A stretch of 64,000 nt of DNA from Legionella sp. (GTDB lineage: Bacteria; Pseudomonadota; Gammaproteobacteria; Legionellales; Legionellaceae). The position numbers and the translations under genes were made by a program. The notes under the pieces are model-generated. The model saw nothing but the letters and a program-made list of their open reading frames with translations, was not told the origin of the DNA and did no database searches. The stretch lies in the NCBI GenBank assembly GCA_030680075.1, contig JAUXWR010000148.1, positions 114,628-178,627 of the forward strand. The letters are read 5' to 3'. Of this stretch, positions 46,439-55,602 are shown piece after piece; positions within the stretch are counted from its first letter, which is position 1, and the number at the start of each line of letters is the position of its first letter.

Positions 46439-47065
46439 TTATTGAGCAGGTCTAACAGCGTATCTTTGCATGAAGCCTTCAGCTTTCAAGCCTGCCATGC
46501 CTACAGCACCCATAGTACCGGTTGTTGTAAGAGAGCCATTAGTTGTAGCATATATTGGCGCAACTCCTAATGCAGAACCCCAAGAAGTAGCACTTGACGT
46601 CATTGCGGCTGAAGTTTTACCAGTAATAATCAGTGCCAGATTGTTGATTGGTGTAGTTGGTGCAACGAAGTTGGTCGCTGCAGTTGCTGTTGCAGGAGGA
46701 GTAGAATTTGCGGTGCTATCGTACTGAACCACGCCAGCGGATGTTTTGATGGCAGATACGTCTACGCTGGTAATATCGGTGCACTGTGTGGCTGAGTGAA
46801 CTTTACTACTATCCCATTTTACAGTAACAACGCCGCCATAGGCGAGTGTTGGAGTTGTAGAGCAGATGCCGGTAGCATCTTTTACTTCTACTTTGGCACT
46901 TGATGCAGAAGAACCAGCTGAACCATTGACTACAACACCCAGAGAATTAATGATAACTAATTGCCCGCTGGTTGGGTTTGATGCGAAAAGAGGGCTAGAC
47001 AGTCCAAGCAGTGATACTGCTGTTAATGCCATTAGTGGTTTTTGAAGTTTAGTATGCACACTCAT
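46439..47065 (-). CDS. Secreted Ala/Thr/Ser-rich protein
   Basis: Protein of 208 residues with a signal peptide (about 1-29, ending LFAS). The mature part is low-complexity, beta-prone and rich in Ser, Thr, Ala, Val. Two cysteines (TGICSTTP and ATQCTD) are spaced for a disulfide. It resembles fimbrial or surface-layer type proteins in composition, without a family I can name. AAAAAGGGA precedes the ATG. Confidence 0.6.
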   Translation of the reverse strand: MSVHTKLQKPLMALTAVSLLGLSSPLFASNPTSGQLVIINSLGVVVNGSAGSSASSAKVEVKDATGICSTTPTLAYGGVVTVKWDSSKVHSATQCTDITSVDVSAIKTSAGVVQYDSTANSTPPATATAATNFVAPTTPINNLALIITGKTSAAMTSSATSWGSALGVAPIYATTNGSLTTTGTMGAVGMAGLKAEGFMQRYAVRPAQ

Positions 47066-47234
47066 TTTTAAAAGTCCCTTTTTAAATTTTTGAATGGTTA
47101 TGATTTAATTTCTAACCGACCTGAGCATCTAAAAATAGAAAATATTTGGTAAAAATTTTCGTCTCGTTAACGCTCATTAATATTTATATCAGAGGCAGTT
47201 TGTAATGTCTATGCCTGTTAAAATTGAAAGTAGT

Positions 47235-47480
47235 AATATCTGTTTGAGGTGGTTTTGGTGGTGGATGGATTGCTCAGTAATGAATGATTGGGTATGTAGT
47301 GGTGTATGGGGGGGGGGGTTGATTTGTTAATTTTTTGGTTTTAGTGGTGGGTTTGTTGGCTGGTTTTTTTTTTGGGTTCTGATGCGTTTTTTTATTTGAT
47401 TGGGGCTTTGTGTGTAGGTGGTAGATTGCGTTGAATATTTGTGTGAGTTTATTGTATGGTTTTTTGTTTTTGTTCTGTGA
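47235..47480. other. G+T-rich, strand-skewed intergenic stretch
   Basis: About 245 bases in which the plus strand is almost only G and T with few C. It includes a run of 11 G (47308-47318) and 10 T (47364-47373). The 512-base gap between the secreted gene (start 47065) and the cold-shock gene (end 47578) holds this plus AT-rich promoter sequence. A reverse frame of 79 codons across it is Lys/Thr/Pro low complexity and not convincing as a gene. Confidence 0.7.
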
Positions 47481-47528
47481 ACGCTTCCTGACGGTCGCGG
47501 CTCGGTTAATCAACCGTTTATTAGAAAT

Positions 47529-47561
47529 TTATTGCACAAATTTTAGAAATCTGTGCAATAA
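47529..47561 (-). terminator. Probable terminator of the cold-shock gene
   Basis: TTATTGCACA (47529-47538) pairs with TGTGCAATAA (47552-47561), a 10-bp stem just after the cold-shock stop on the minus strand. It is followed by a short AT-rich tract. Confidence 0.6.
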
Positions 47562-47577
47562 ATAATAAGAAGGGGTG

Positions 47578-47784
47578 TTATACGACTTCGACTTCTTCAG
47601 CCTGTGGTCCTTTTTGACCTTGGCTAGCTTTGAACATTACGCTTGCGCCTTCAGACAGCGTTTTGAATCCGCCACCTTGAATTGCACTGAAATGAACAAA
47701 GTAATCTTTGCCGCTACTTTCGATAAAGCCAAAGCCTTTACCTTCGTTAAACCATTTGACCGTACCGCGTATTTTATCTGACAT
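47578..47784 (-). CDS. CspA-family cold-shock protein
   Basis: Nucleic-acid chaperone of 68 residues. RNP1 KGFGFI (residues 16-21) and RNP2 (YFVHFSAI) are intact, with the OB-fold GTVKWFN start. It melts RNA secondary structure. A promoter with TTGCTA and TATAAT places the start about 73 bases upstream, a leader long enough to carry regulatory structure. Confidence 0.95.
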   Translation of the reverse strand: MSDKIRGTVKWFNEGKGFGFIESSGKDYFVHFSAIQGGGFKTLSEGASVMFKASQGQKGPQAEEVEVV

Positions 47785-47863
47785 TTTGTTTCCCTTGTTT
47801 TACTAATTTTCGATTGTAGCATTACAAAATACTTTTACTAGAAATTTACTTTGTTAGTTGGGC

Positions 47864-47892
47864 ATTATACACACCTGTAAAATTTTTAGCAA
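47864..47892 (-). promoter_or_regulatory. Promoter of the cold-shock gene
   Basis: On the minus strand: TTGCTA (47892-47887), 17-bp spacer, TATAAT (47869-47864). The start would be near 47857, leaving about 73 bases of leader before the ATG at 47784. Confidence 0.65.
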
Positions 47893-47992
47893 ACATATTA
47901 GATTAAATGTTTTTTTTATTTAATCTGACAGACTCCTGATTTTGTAATTCTCCTGATTTAAAACAACAACACTTGTTAAAACAGCACATTAA

Positions 47993-48334
47993 CTATGCTG
48001 TAAGTAACGCATCTACTTTAGCAGCACAAATAAAATCATTCAATGATAACCCGTTTAGTGCATGCGTCATAAAGCGTACCTTACAATAATTATAGCCTAC
48101 TTCCAGATCAGGATGGTGATTTTCCAAATTGGCAACCCAGGCTATCGCGTTGACGAAGGCCATTGTTTCGTAGAAATTTGCAAAAGTAAAAGAACGTTTG
48201 ATTTCTTTATTATCGTTGATGACTTGCCAGCTCTTATCAAGTTGGGATAATAAATTTTCGGTTTGCTGAGAATTAAGCGCGCTGCCAATTCCTTCACAAG
48301 ACTCGCATTTTTTCTGCCGTAGTTCACTGCTCAT
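47993..48334 (-). CDS. phhB: Pterin-4a-carbinolamine dehydratase
   Basis: Enzyme of 113 residues recycling pterin-4a-carbinolamine after aromatic hydroxylases. Conserved ENHHPDLEVGYNYCKVRFMTHALNGL contains the catalytic His pair and third His. ATG 48334 has GGAG seven bases upstream; the frame extends to 48388 but that part is not family-like. It follows hisC by 28 bp, linking it to aromatic or histidine amino-group chemistry. No phenylalanine hydroxylase gene is in the window. Confidence 0.9.
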   Translation of the reverse strand: MSSELRQKKCESCEGIGSALNSQQTENLLSQLDKSWQVINDNKEIKRSFTFANFYETMAFVNAIAWVANLENHHPDLEVGYNYCKVRFMTHALNGLSLNDFICAAKVDALLTA

Positions 48335-48362
48335 TTTAACTCCTCTGTACAAAAGTTGTGTT

Positions 48363-49472
48363 TTAAGAAAGGATTTTTGATAGTTCATTTAAAAAACGTT
48401 CATTATGCGCCAATTTGCCAATACTTACACGTAAATGATGCGGCAAGCCATAAGCGGTGAGGGGGCGTACAATTATGCCTCGTTGTAACAGTTTTTGATA
48501 AATAATCATACTGTCCGTGCCGCAATCGAACGTTATAAAGTTACATTCAGACGGTAACAAATTCAGTTTCAATGCCTCAAGACCCTTGCGTATTTGCTGC
48601 AGGCCAAGTTGATTCAGAGTTAAAGTTTCCGATAAAAATTCATTATCATCCAGGGCCGCAAAAGCGGCCGCCATCGCCGCCTGATTTACCACAAAGGGGA
48701 GTTGTGCGCGTTGCAAGAGCTCACTTATCTCTTTATTGGCAATAGCATAGCCCAATCGTAAGCCCGCCAATCCATAGGCTTTAGAGAAAGTACGGGTAAT
48801 AACCAGATTTGGAAATTCGTTCAGTAACTTTAATGATTGGCTATCGTCATTTGGGTAAGCATATTCGTAATAAGCCTCATCAATGACAACTATCGTTGAG
48901 GGTAAAACAGAGGCCAAAAGACGCCTTATCTCCTCTTGTGGAATCAAAATGCCGGTTGGGTTATTGGGATTGGCTATAAATATAAGCGAGGTATCTTGAT
49001 TACTGGCCGCAATTAACGCTGTAATATCAACCGCCCAATTATCAAGCAATGGGGATGATTTAACCTCAATTCCCAATGTTTGTGCCTGGATGGCGTAGGT
49101 CATAAAGGCCTTATCATGGGTTAGCATGTGCTTATTATTATGTAAACCAAAGACAATCAAGAGAAGGGTGAATAACAGATCAGACCCATTGCCAAAGGTT
49201 AGCATCTGTTCATCAATACCAAGTTTTTGACTCAATTTGTATTTTAATGGATGAAGAGCCGGTGTCGGGTAGGTGGCTATTTGTACGGCTGACATCTTTG
49301 CCAGTGCTTCCCGCACCAAAGGACTGCATCCCAGTGGATTTTCATTACTGGCCATTTTGATAATGTCCGTGATGCCTTGTTCCTTTGCCAGCTCTTCAAT
49401 AGATTTTCCCGGAACATAAGGATGTAGCGTTCTAATTCCTATATGTGGTAATTGCTGATAGTTACATGACAA
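48363..49472 (-). CDS. hisC: Histidinol-phosphate/aromatic aminotransferase HisC
   Basis: PLP-dependent class I/II aminotransferase of about 369 residues. SNENPLGCSP near residue 41, DEAYYEYA, and TFSKAYGLAGLRLGYA with the PLP lysine are HisC motifs. Many bacteria have HisC2 paralogs acting on aromatic amino acids, and the phhB neighbour makes that plausible. The frame opens at GTG 49496, but TTG 49472 has GGGAGA five bases upstream and is the better start. No other his genes are in view. Confidence 0.9.
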   Translation of the reverse strand: MSCNYQQLPHIGIRTLHPYVPGKSIEELAKEQGITDIIKMASNENPLGCSPLVREALAKMSAVQIATYPTPALHPLKYKLSQKLGIDEQMLTFGNGSDLLFTLLLIVFGLHNNKHMLTHDKAFMTYAIQAQTLGIEVKSSPLLDNWAVDITALIAASNQDTSLIFIANPNNPTGILIPQEEIRRLLASVLPSTIVVIDEAYYEYAYPNDDSQSLKLLNEFPNLVITRTFSKAYGLAGLRLGYAIANKEISELLQRAQLPFVVNQAAMAAAFAALDDNEFLSETLTLNQLGLQQIRKGLEALKLNLLPSECNFITFDCGTDSMIIYQKLLQRGIIVRPLTAYGLPHHLRVSIGKLAHNERFLNELSKILS

Positions 49473-49525
49473 TGTTCTCTCCCGGTAAATTGGCACGTTT
49501 CATCTTACCCAACAGGGACTAAAAT

Positions 49526-49606
49526 GTGAATGATTACTTAGACTTGCGTTTAGTAGGTAACGACTATATCCTCTGCGCGGATTCAACCTCAGGAAAATGG
49601 AAATGA
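49526..49606 (+). other. 26-codon mini-ORF coupled to pilV-like gene
   Basis: GTG at 49526 opens a frame whose TGA overlaps the next gene's ATG (ATGA at 49603). The peptide contains YILCADSTSGKWK, which loosely resembles the LC-S-DG-C-W segment of FimT/GspH minor pilins. It may be the remnant of a fimT gene now serving only translational coupling, or a short leader. Confidence 0.35.
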
Positions 49607-49917
49607 GCACTTCTCAAGGCTTCTCCTTGACGGAAGTATTGATTGCGTTATTTTTGATAACCACGACTTCCGTTGGGCTATTAAGTGAACAATGGCGTAT
49701 TACGCAATTATTTAATCAGGTAGCTCTCTCGTCTCAAGCGCTAATTGAGTTGGATAATAATGCTGAACGGCTCTTTGCGGGTTTTAAACTGAATAAGGTA
49801 TCGGCCCCCTTTATTATTAAACTCCGACAATCTTTAATATCCGGGAATCTCTCTGTCTCATGGAAGACTGAGTCTGGGATTGTAAATTTTGAGCAACCGG
49901 TTGTATTGCAAAAATGA
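49603..49917 (+). CDS. PilV-like minor prepilin
   Basis: Prepilin of 104 residues. Leader MSTSQG is cut before F; Glu at mature position 5 (FSLTE) and a hydrophobic helix follow. ATG 49603 has AGGA eight bases before it; ATG 49597 has only 2 bp spacing. First of three coupled minor pilin genes. Minor pilins initiate type IV pilus assembly. PilV is assigned by position and length; sequence similarity is confined to the N-helix. Confidence 0.8.
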   Translation: MSTSQGFSLTEVLIALFLITTTSVGLLSEQWRITQLFNQVALSSQALIELDNNAERLFAGFKLNKVSAPFIIKLRQSLISGNLSVSWKTESGIVNFEQPVVLQK

Positions 49918-50657
49918 GAAAGGATGAAGGGGTAAGCCTTACGGAGTTACTAATCAGTCTATTTTTATCTTCTTTGTTGATGTCTCTTTTAATGCACCAT
50001 TATTTGAATAGTAAACAGCAATACCGCTTTTTCCAAACCACGCTTGAACAACGCTTTGATGAGCAATTAATCACTGAATTAATTCAAGGAAGTATTAGAC
50101 GCGCCGGATTTACGCCTTGCAGAGGAATTAATAAGTTAATCAGTAGAGATAGTCGTAATGAAGCCCGAAATCTTGTAGCGGTGGACGCGAATGCCGGTAA
50201 ATATCATGCATTAAAGCTAAATAGAATGAGTGAAAAATATTTCATAGTGTCAAATGTCTTAAGTCCTGCTCGATTATTGCTGGTGGGAGAGGCTTTGATT
50301 GAGAGTAAAAAGCCCGTATTAATTGCTGATTGTTTTCATGCAGAGGTCCATGTGATTAAGAGCATTCAAAGAACTTATCAGGGGACAGTAATCACGCTTA
50401 AAAAACCATTGGTTTTTGATTATTACTCGTCAGTATACATAGGTGAGTGGGTGGAGGAGCAATATTTTATTAAACAAAATCAACAAGGGTTGGCTGCGTT
50501 ATTTTATGAGACTGAGCATCAGGAGGAGTTAAGCAAACGTTTTAATCAGTTATCAACCCGATTAATCAGAGGGCGCGGTAGCATATTGTTACAAGTTACT
50601 TTACAACTACTGAAGGGCAGGGCATTAACCATAGAAACCAACATTCGCACGCCATGA
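49914..50657 (+). CDS. PilW-like minor prepilin
   Basis: Prepilin of 247 residues with leader MRKDEG, then VSLTELLISLFLSSLL (Glu at position 5). The body resembles PilW: RRAGFTPCRGIN near residue 62 is a common PilW block. It overlaps the PilV-like gene by 4 bp (ATGA) and the PilX-like gene by 4 bp. Confidence 0.82.
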   Translation: MRKDEGVSLTELLISLFLSSLLMSLLMHHYLNSKQQYRFFQTTLEQRFDEQLITELIQGSIRRAGFTPCRGINKLISRDSRNEARNLVAVDANAGKYHALKLNRMSEKYFIVSNVLSPARLLLVGEALIESKKPVLIADCFHAEVHVIKSIQRTYQGTVITLKKPLVFDYYSSVYIGEWVEEQYFIKQNQQGLAALFYETEHQEELSKRFNQLSTRLIRGRGSILLQVTLQLLKGRALTIETNIRTP

Positions 50658-51169
50658 AAAAACAAAAAGGAATGATTTTAATCAACACGCTATTAATGAT
50701 TAGTGTTATTGCATTAATTGTTTTATCGCAAGTGCAGCTCATTTTTTTACAGTTTAGAGCCATGAATGAGCTTATCTCTCGTCATCAGGCTTTCCGGCAA
50801 TTGGAAGCCGCGGCAAATCAATTAATAACGGGTAGCATGCAGGGTCTTAACCAAAGATGTTTGGTGCCTCGGCGTGATAACAATGATATTGTTGATAGGA
50901 TAAAACACAAAGAAGGATGTGCGCTTTCTATTAATAAGAAGCAATATCAATTTTTTATAGAAAATTTAGGTGCTGTTCCTTGCCTGGAAATCACCATAAA
51001 TGATCAACTGTACACCACGAGACACCAACGTTTTACTGTCGCCTTGATGAGTAATAAGCCACTCATTTTGCAAATACGAATGGCAAGTGCAGGAGATTAC
51101 ATAATGTGTGATAGCAGGCAATCGACCCAAATTCAACCCGGGATTTTAAGCTGGCGGTATTTAGGGTGA
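50654..51169 (+). CDS. PilX-like minor pilin
   Basis: Protein of 171 residues beginning MKKQKG followed by MILINTLLMISVIALIVLSQ. Glu5 of pilins is absent, as in PilX/GspK-like proteins. Two or more cysteines in the body (QRCLVP, GCALSI, PCLEI, MCDSR) suggest disulfides. Last gene of the coupled set; the expected pilY1 and pilE do not follow within the window. Confidence 0.78.
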   Translation: MKKQKGMILINTLLMISVIALIVLSQVQLIFLQFRAMNELISRHQAFRQLEAAANQLITGSMQGLNQRCLVPRRDNNDIVDRIKHKEGCALSINKKQYQFFIENLGAVPCLEITINDQLYTTRHQRFTVALMSNKPLILQIRMASAGDYIMCDSRQSTQIQPGILSWRYLG

Positions 51170-51308
51170 ATATTTTGAACCTAAATTCCTGACTACGTGA
51201 TTTATTTCTCGTATTTCGCTGCATTCATTTTGTATTAAACGCTTAACGAAAGTGCCGTCTGGTTGTTCATATTCAGTACGTCTTTATGTGCTTTCATACT
51301 CTGCACAA

Positions 51309-51369
51309 GACAATTTTAAATCTCGGAAAAAATGCCGTCTTTGCGAACAAAGTGAAGCAATCCAGTGGC
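51309..51369. repeat. 61-bp dispersed repeat, copy 2
   Basis: Perfect 61-base match to 43523-43583. It fills part of the 280-base gap between the minor pilin genes and the deformylase; the rest of that gap shows no gene. Confidence 0.92.
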
Positions 51370-51449
51370 CTTGGGATGTCAATTAGCATCCATTGTTCAC
51401 AAAGGTCACGGGAAATTCGTAAAGATGGTACCAATTGGTTTGTGCATTT

Positions 51450-52274
51450 CTAGGGCCTAAATTGTGATGACTCATCTGTTTCATCAATGAAAGTGGACGA
51501 TGAATCTTCTGAGGAGTTTTCACTCAACAGTTTTGTAAGCGCGTTGCTTGCCCAAATGGCTAATGCTTCTTTTCCATCACGGCTTTCTGAAACACAGCGT
51601 AATTTACCCTCGACAACCCATTGTGAAGACTCTAAAACAGGCTTGTTCTCATGCTCATCAATCCACTGTATGATAGTCTTTAATTCATCTTCAGAAAAAT
51701 TCAGGCGATTGAGGTATTCCATTCCGAGGCTATGGTCTTGTTCATGTTGATGTACTCTTGCAATAAAACCTTTGGCTTCAAAACGCATTTTTTCACCACG
51801 GGCATTCCATGCTTCAACTTCTATGGTTTCATAGCGCGGGATTTTAAATCCATGGAATCCTGTTACTGAAAGACAGCCCTCTCCTTCAAAAGATTTTTCA
51901 TTACTAAGCGGTGTGAACGTTGCATTGATACATATTAAAGGCTCAACAGGCTCACATTTTTCGATAGCTGCACGTGCCTCTAAAATGGAAATAACGTATA
52001 TATCAGGTGGGGGAAAATCTTTAGGATAACAGCCGGGTTTGGGCGAGTCATCTATGTCTGATACGGGCTCATAAGGATACTTTATTTGGTTTGCGGCAAG
52101 TCCTACACCGGCACCTTGCCCGGGAAATTCGAGATCAAGTGTGCGTTGTTTTTCGGCTAATGTATCTAGTAAATCAGCTACAGCCTGGCGAATATAAATA
52201 GAGGTAAAATCAAGAACCTTAGCCGCAGGCTTAAGGGATTTTTCAGATTTGGGAATAATTTCCTGTATTGTCAT
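51450..52274 (-). CDS. Peptide deformylase-like protein with extended tail
   Basis: Polypeptide deformylase family protein of 274 residues (usual about 170). All three motifs are intact: GVGLAANQ (56-63), EGCLSV (132-137) and HEQDH (177-181), giving Cys134, His177 and His181 as metal ligands and Glu178 as catalytic base. Extra parts are an insert at about 66-110 and a C-terminal tail (about 215-274) ending in a Ser/Glu/Asp-rich run around SENSSEDSSSTFIDETDESS. ATG 52274 is chosen; the upstream frame to 52391 has no family match. The main def is usually beside fmt; this is likely a paralog. The acidic tail could be a Dot/Icm signal, by inference. Confidence 0.82.
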   Translation of the reverse strand: MTIQEIIPKSEKSLKPAAKVLDFTSIYIRQAVADLLDTLAEKQRTLDLEFPGQGAGVGLAANQIKYPYEPVSDIDDSPKPGCYPKDFPPPDIYVISILEARAAIEKCEPVEPLICINATFTPLSNEKSFEGEGCLSVTGFHGFKIPRYETIEVEAWNARGEKMRFEAKGFIARVHQHEQDHSLGMEYLNRLNFSEDELKTIIQWIDEHENKPVLESSQWVVEGKLRCVSESRDGKEALAIWASNALTKLLSENSSEDSSSTFIDETDESSQFRP

Positions 52275-52425
52275 TATGCATCTCGAGTTTGATTTTTGAA
52301 TAGGGGGTATATTGAACTTTATTTTATCTAAGTGGTCAATTGGTACTTTTTCTAAATAAAGATTGCATCGTAAAGTTTGGCGCACTATCATCTTTTTTCT
52401 TGCATTTTAATAGAGAAAAATTGGC

Positions 52426-53499
52426 ATGAATATAAATAGTTTTACCAGTGTATTAATAAAATTTGCTGTTTTGACCTTATTAACGATTAAAGCGGCGATA
52501 GCGCAGGATGTTACGGTTATTGGCTCTACTACGCATACTTTAAACGATTCAAGTGTACGAGCGTCCCGGAATACTTCTCCAAGTAGTGATAAAAAAATTC
52601 AACTGTTACATATTCAACTATCAGATAAAGCTAAACAACAACTCGTGGAGCGAGCTAAAGATGTATTAAACCACACACATCAATTTGCCCGCAGTAATGA
52701 AGATTCATCTCTCCCACCCAAAGTTTTGCTTGAGATGAAAAACGTACCCGTGCTTGATCAAGGCATCCACGGTACTTGTGTAACATTTGCGGTAACAGGT
52801 GCCCTGGATGTATTTTTTAACCACGGAGATTATATCAGTCAGCTTTGTAACTTACAGTTAGGCAGTTATTTGGAAAAGCATGGTTACGGCCCAAGCGGTT
52901 GGGATGGCAGTTATGCTAATGTAGTGATAAGCCAAATTGAAGAGTTTGGTGTGGCAAATAAACAAAACCAGCACAAAGTCGGTTGTGGCGGTTTAAAAAA
53001 TTACCCGACTAATAGTGATATCAATCCTGATTCTTTTATGGAGCCTGAAAAATTTCAGACGATGAGTGAGCTTGTATTCGGGAAAATAGCCAACTGGTCA
53101 GATGTGTATAAAAAAAATGATTCTCTCCAGACACTCAATGAAGTTAAAGAGGCACTTTACGCAGGCGACCGATTGGTTTTTGCTGTAATGTTTCCTCGCG
53201 CAGACTTAGGCTTTGTGGGAGCGGTTGGAAAATATAAAACATGGATAAACAAAGATACCTGGGTGTTGACGCCTGAAATATTAAAAGGGGTTGAGAATAC
53301 TGAAGACGCTCATGAAATGATAATTACAGGTTACGATGACAATGCGGTGGCTGTTGATAATCATGGTAAGAAACATACAGGATTATTAAAGCTGCGTAAT
53401 TCGTGGGGTAAATCCTGTGGTGATTCTGGCGAATTTTACATGTCTTACGATTATTTTAAATTATTAACCTTTGATGTTACCCGTTTTTCTCCTAATTAA
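52426..53499 (+). CDS. Secreted papain-like cysteine protease
   Basis: C1-family peptidase of 357 residues. Signal peptide (about 1-26, cut after AIA). A pro-region of about 80 residues comes next. Then Gln112 (oxyanion hole) and Cys118 in DQGIHGTCVTFAV, His296 in DAHEMIITGY and Asn325 in LRNSWGKSCG complete the catalytic set. Likely exported by Sec and possibly onward by type II secretion. It is divergent from the deformylase-like gene. Confidence 0.88.
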   Translation: MNINSFTSVLIKFAVLTLLTIKAAIAQDVTVIGSTTHTLNDSSVRASRNTSPSSDKKIQLLHIQLSDKAKQQLVERAKDVLNHTHQFARSNEDSSLPPKVLLEMKNVPVLDQGIHGTCVTFAVTGALDVFFNHGDYISQLCNLQLGSYLEKHGYGPSGWDGSYANVVISQIEEFGVANKQNQHKVGCGGLKNYPTNSDINPDSFMEPEKFQTMSELVFGKIANWSDVYKKNDSLQTLNEVKEALYAGDRLVFAVMFPRADLGFVGAVGKYKTWINKDTWVLTPEILKGVENTEDAHEMIITGYDDNAVAVDNHGKKHTGLLKLRNSWGKSCGDSGEFYMSYDYFKLLTFDVTRFSPN

Positions 53500-53619
53500 A
53501 TCCAGTGATACAGTTGACCCTTGGAAAGTAAGGGTCATTAGATTCTTATTTTAAATTAATGTCAGTTTTGGATAAAAAATCATTTAATCTGCAACCGTTT
53601 GTGCGCAGAATTCTTGCTA

Positions 53620-55602
53620 TTAAAATGGTAAATTAAAATTCCAGCCGGAATTTTTTTGTGCTTCTTGTAAGAAGTGAATTTCCCTAATGGCGGTGTTTTT
53701 ATTCGTATCTCTTTCCCAACGAGCATTGTCCGAATGATAATAATCGAGTGCTGTAAAGCCTTGTGCCTTTAGAAGGGGAATGGCCTTATTTTGTAGTTTA
53801 TCTTTTTGCTCAGCAAAAACTTCACTGCAACGTAATAAATAGAAAGGATTATTCGGAACGGTTTGCATCGCCATTTTGAAATAGTGCGGGTTATTGGATG
53901 GGAGATCAAAAAACAAATTAATATCACCCAGGAGAAAATAAGCTTTACCCAATAATAATTTCAGGTCAGGAACGTTAGTGTCTTTGAGCAAATCTACAAC
54001 GCGTTGCAATCTATCAAGTGCCCATTTAAAGTTGTTTTGATGCAAGGATTGATGTTGCTTTCGCAGAGAGTAATCGTCTGCATAGGTGGCGGGAACTTCA
54101 AATTGATGGGTTAAATAATCAACCTGGCGCATTAGACCCTTAGCCAGAGCCCTTTGATGATGGAGTATCTCCCTTTTTGGCAGTATGCAGGAATCAAGTA
54201 GAGTAATGGCTTTGATTATTTTTGCGATAGCGCAATGTTCGATTGCATTCTCACTGATGTCTCTTTCAATAATCAGCTGTGCGTAGAGGCGTTTATGAAT
54301 ATTGCATTGTTCTATTCTGTATTGCACCGGTTGAAGCACACACGCTTTCTTTTTTTCTTCAAGACTTTGTGAATAGGAGGTCTCAGCATTTTTCCAATCC
54401 GACGCTTTTTTGAATTTAAGCCCCTTGTCATACTGAGTTTCACCCAGAGTATTAAAATAATCAGCTAGAAAGTGCAAATCGCTTTTAAAAAAAGGACTGC
54501 TTTTGTGGGCATTAAACAATGCGTAGGCTTTTTCGTATTGCTTTTCTGCAATGAATAATTTAAAACCGTTTGCAGGATCATGTTCATGAAATTTTGAGTC
54601 TAAAAACGCTGCAAATCGGAGAGTGGGCAAGTTGTTATCTTTTTTAAGATAATGGCTGGACAACGCAAGAGCAAGCTTCGAATTGGGTTGAACAAACTGT
54701 CGTTGTTGAGACTCAGAAAATTTTTCTGTAAGGTAATTTATTGCCTGCTCAGTATTCTCTAATTCAACGATTAATAACAATGCATTGGTAAAATCCTTTT
54801 TTTCTAAAAAATAGTCAATATAAAGAATTTTATTGTTGCGCGCGCACTCAGGATTAAAATAGAAAGCACGCTCAAGGTAATATTGTGCTTTGATTTGTCC
54901 ATCACTGATGAGTGACCAACTATAGAATAAACCGCTCTTTTCTGCTCTTGCTTTCTCCAGATAGTGTTGAGCAATAGTGTGGGCGTAGCGACTTCCTCGC
55001 AGATGCTTGTAAGGAGACGGAGGTTTATCTTCTGGTTCGAGATAGTATTTAATGGAGTGGATAAGGACTAAATTTTGAGGATCAAGTTCAGGAATCAGAT
55101 GCCAGTAACCAAGGCGGCTAAAGGTGGTACCAAAAACATGGTCGCTTGACAAGGAAGAAGAGGGGCCTGTGTGTTCGACATAATAATTAACCAAATGAGT
55201 TTGAATTTCTTTGGACCTTTGATTAGTACGCGGGTTTTGAATCAAATCCTGGTAGAGAATGGGAAAGGGATAATTGGTTAAACTGAGAGCTGTGTTTTGG
55301 GAGTAGCCTTGTAAATATCCATAATAGGCAAATTTACGCAATGATAATTGTACCAAATGTTCTCGACAGTGGTTAGTAAAGCCGAACCAGCCTTTTACTG
55401 ATTCAAAACAAAAGCGTAGCAAACCGACCGGTTTTAAATCATACCCATCAGTATAAATGTAAGATGAGGTGGCCAATTGTCGCCATTTCGCCTCATACTG
55501 ACTGGCGTCATGCTGATAAACAAGCATGTCCGGATAATAGCCAAAAACTTGCCTGTCATCTTCGTGAATACTATTGATTAAATCATAATTAAGATAGCTC
55601 AT
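53620..55602 (-). CDS. Orphan protein with TPR-like helical repeats
   Basis: Unrecognised 660-residue soluble protein (ATG 55602; a TTG 15 bases upstream extends the frame). Residues about 225-560 look like helical hairpin repeats of TPR/HAT type: YYLERAFYFNPECA, AALFNAHKSS-type hairpins, YLAETYSQSLEEKKKACVL-type units. No signal peptide. It resembles Legionella scaffold or effector proteins in style but no family is recognised. No operon partner. Confidence 0.55.
   Translation of the reverse strand: MSYLNYDLINSIHEDDRQVFGYYPDMLVYQHDASQYEAKWRQLATSSYIYTDGYDLKPVGLLRFCFESVKGWFGFTNHCREHLVQLSLRKFAYYGYLQGYSQNTALSLTNYPFPILYQDLIQNPRTNQRSKEIQTHLVNYYVEHTGPSSSLSSDHVFGTTFSRLGYWHLIPELDPQNLVLIHSIKYYLEPEDKPPSPYKHLRGSRYAHTIAQHYLEKARAEKSGLFYSWSLISDGQIKAQYYLERAFYFNPECARNNKILYIDYFLEKKDFTNALLLIVELENTEQAINYLTEKFSESQQRQFVQPNSKLALALSSHYLKKDNNLPTLRFAAFLDSKFHEHDPANGFKLFIAEKQYEKAYALFNAHKSSPFFKSDLHFLADYFNTLGETQYDKGLKFKKASDWKNAETSYSQSLEEKKKACVLQPVQYRIEQCNIHKRLYAQLIIERDISENAIEHCAIAKIIKAITLLDSCILPKREILHHQRALAKGLMRQVDYLTHQFEVPATYADDYSLRKQHQSLHQNNFKWALDRLQRVVDLLKDTNVPDLKLLLGKAYFLLGDINLFFDLPSNNPHYFKMAMQTVPNNPFYLLRCSEVFAEQKDKLQNKAIPLLKAQGFTALDYYHSDNARWERDTNKNTAIREIHFLQEAQKNSGWNFNLPF

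Noticed and set aside
47274..47513. 79-codon reverse ORF rich in Lys, Thr and Pro
   Set aside because: Composition follows directly from the G+T skew and homopolymers; no ribosome site or protein-like pattern.
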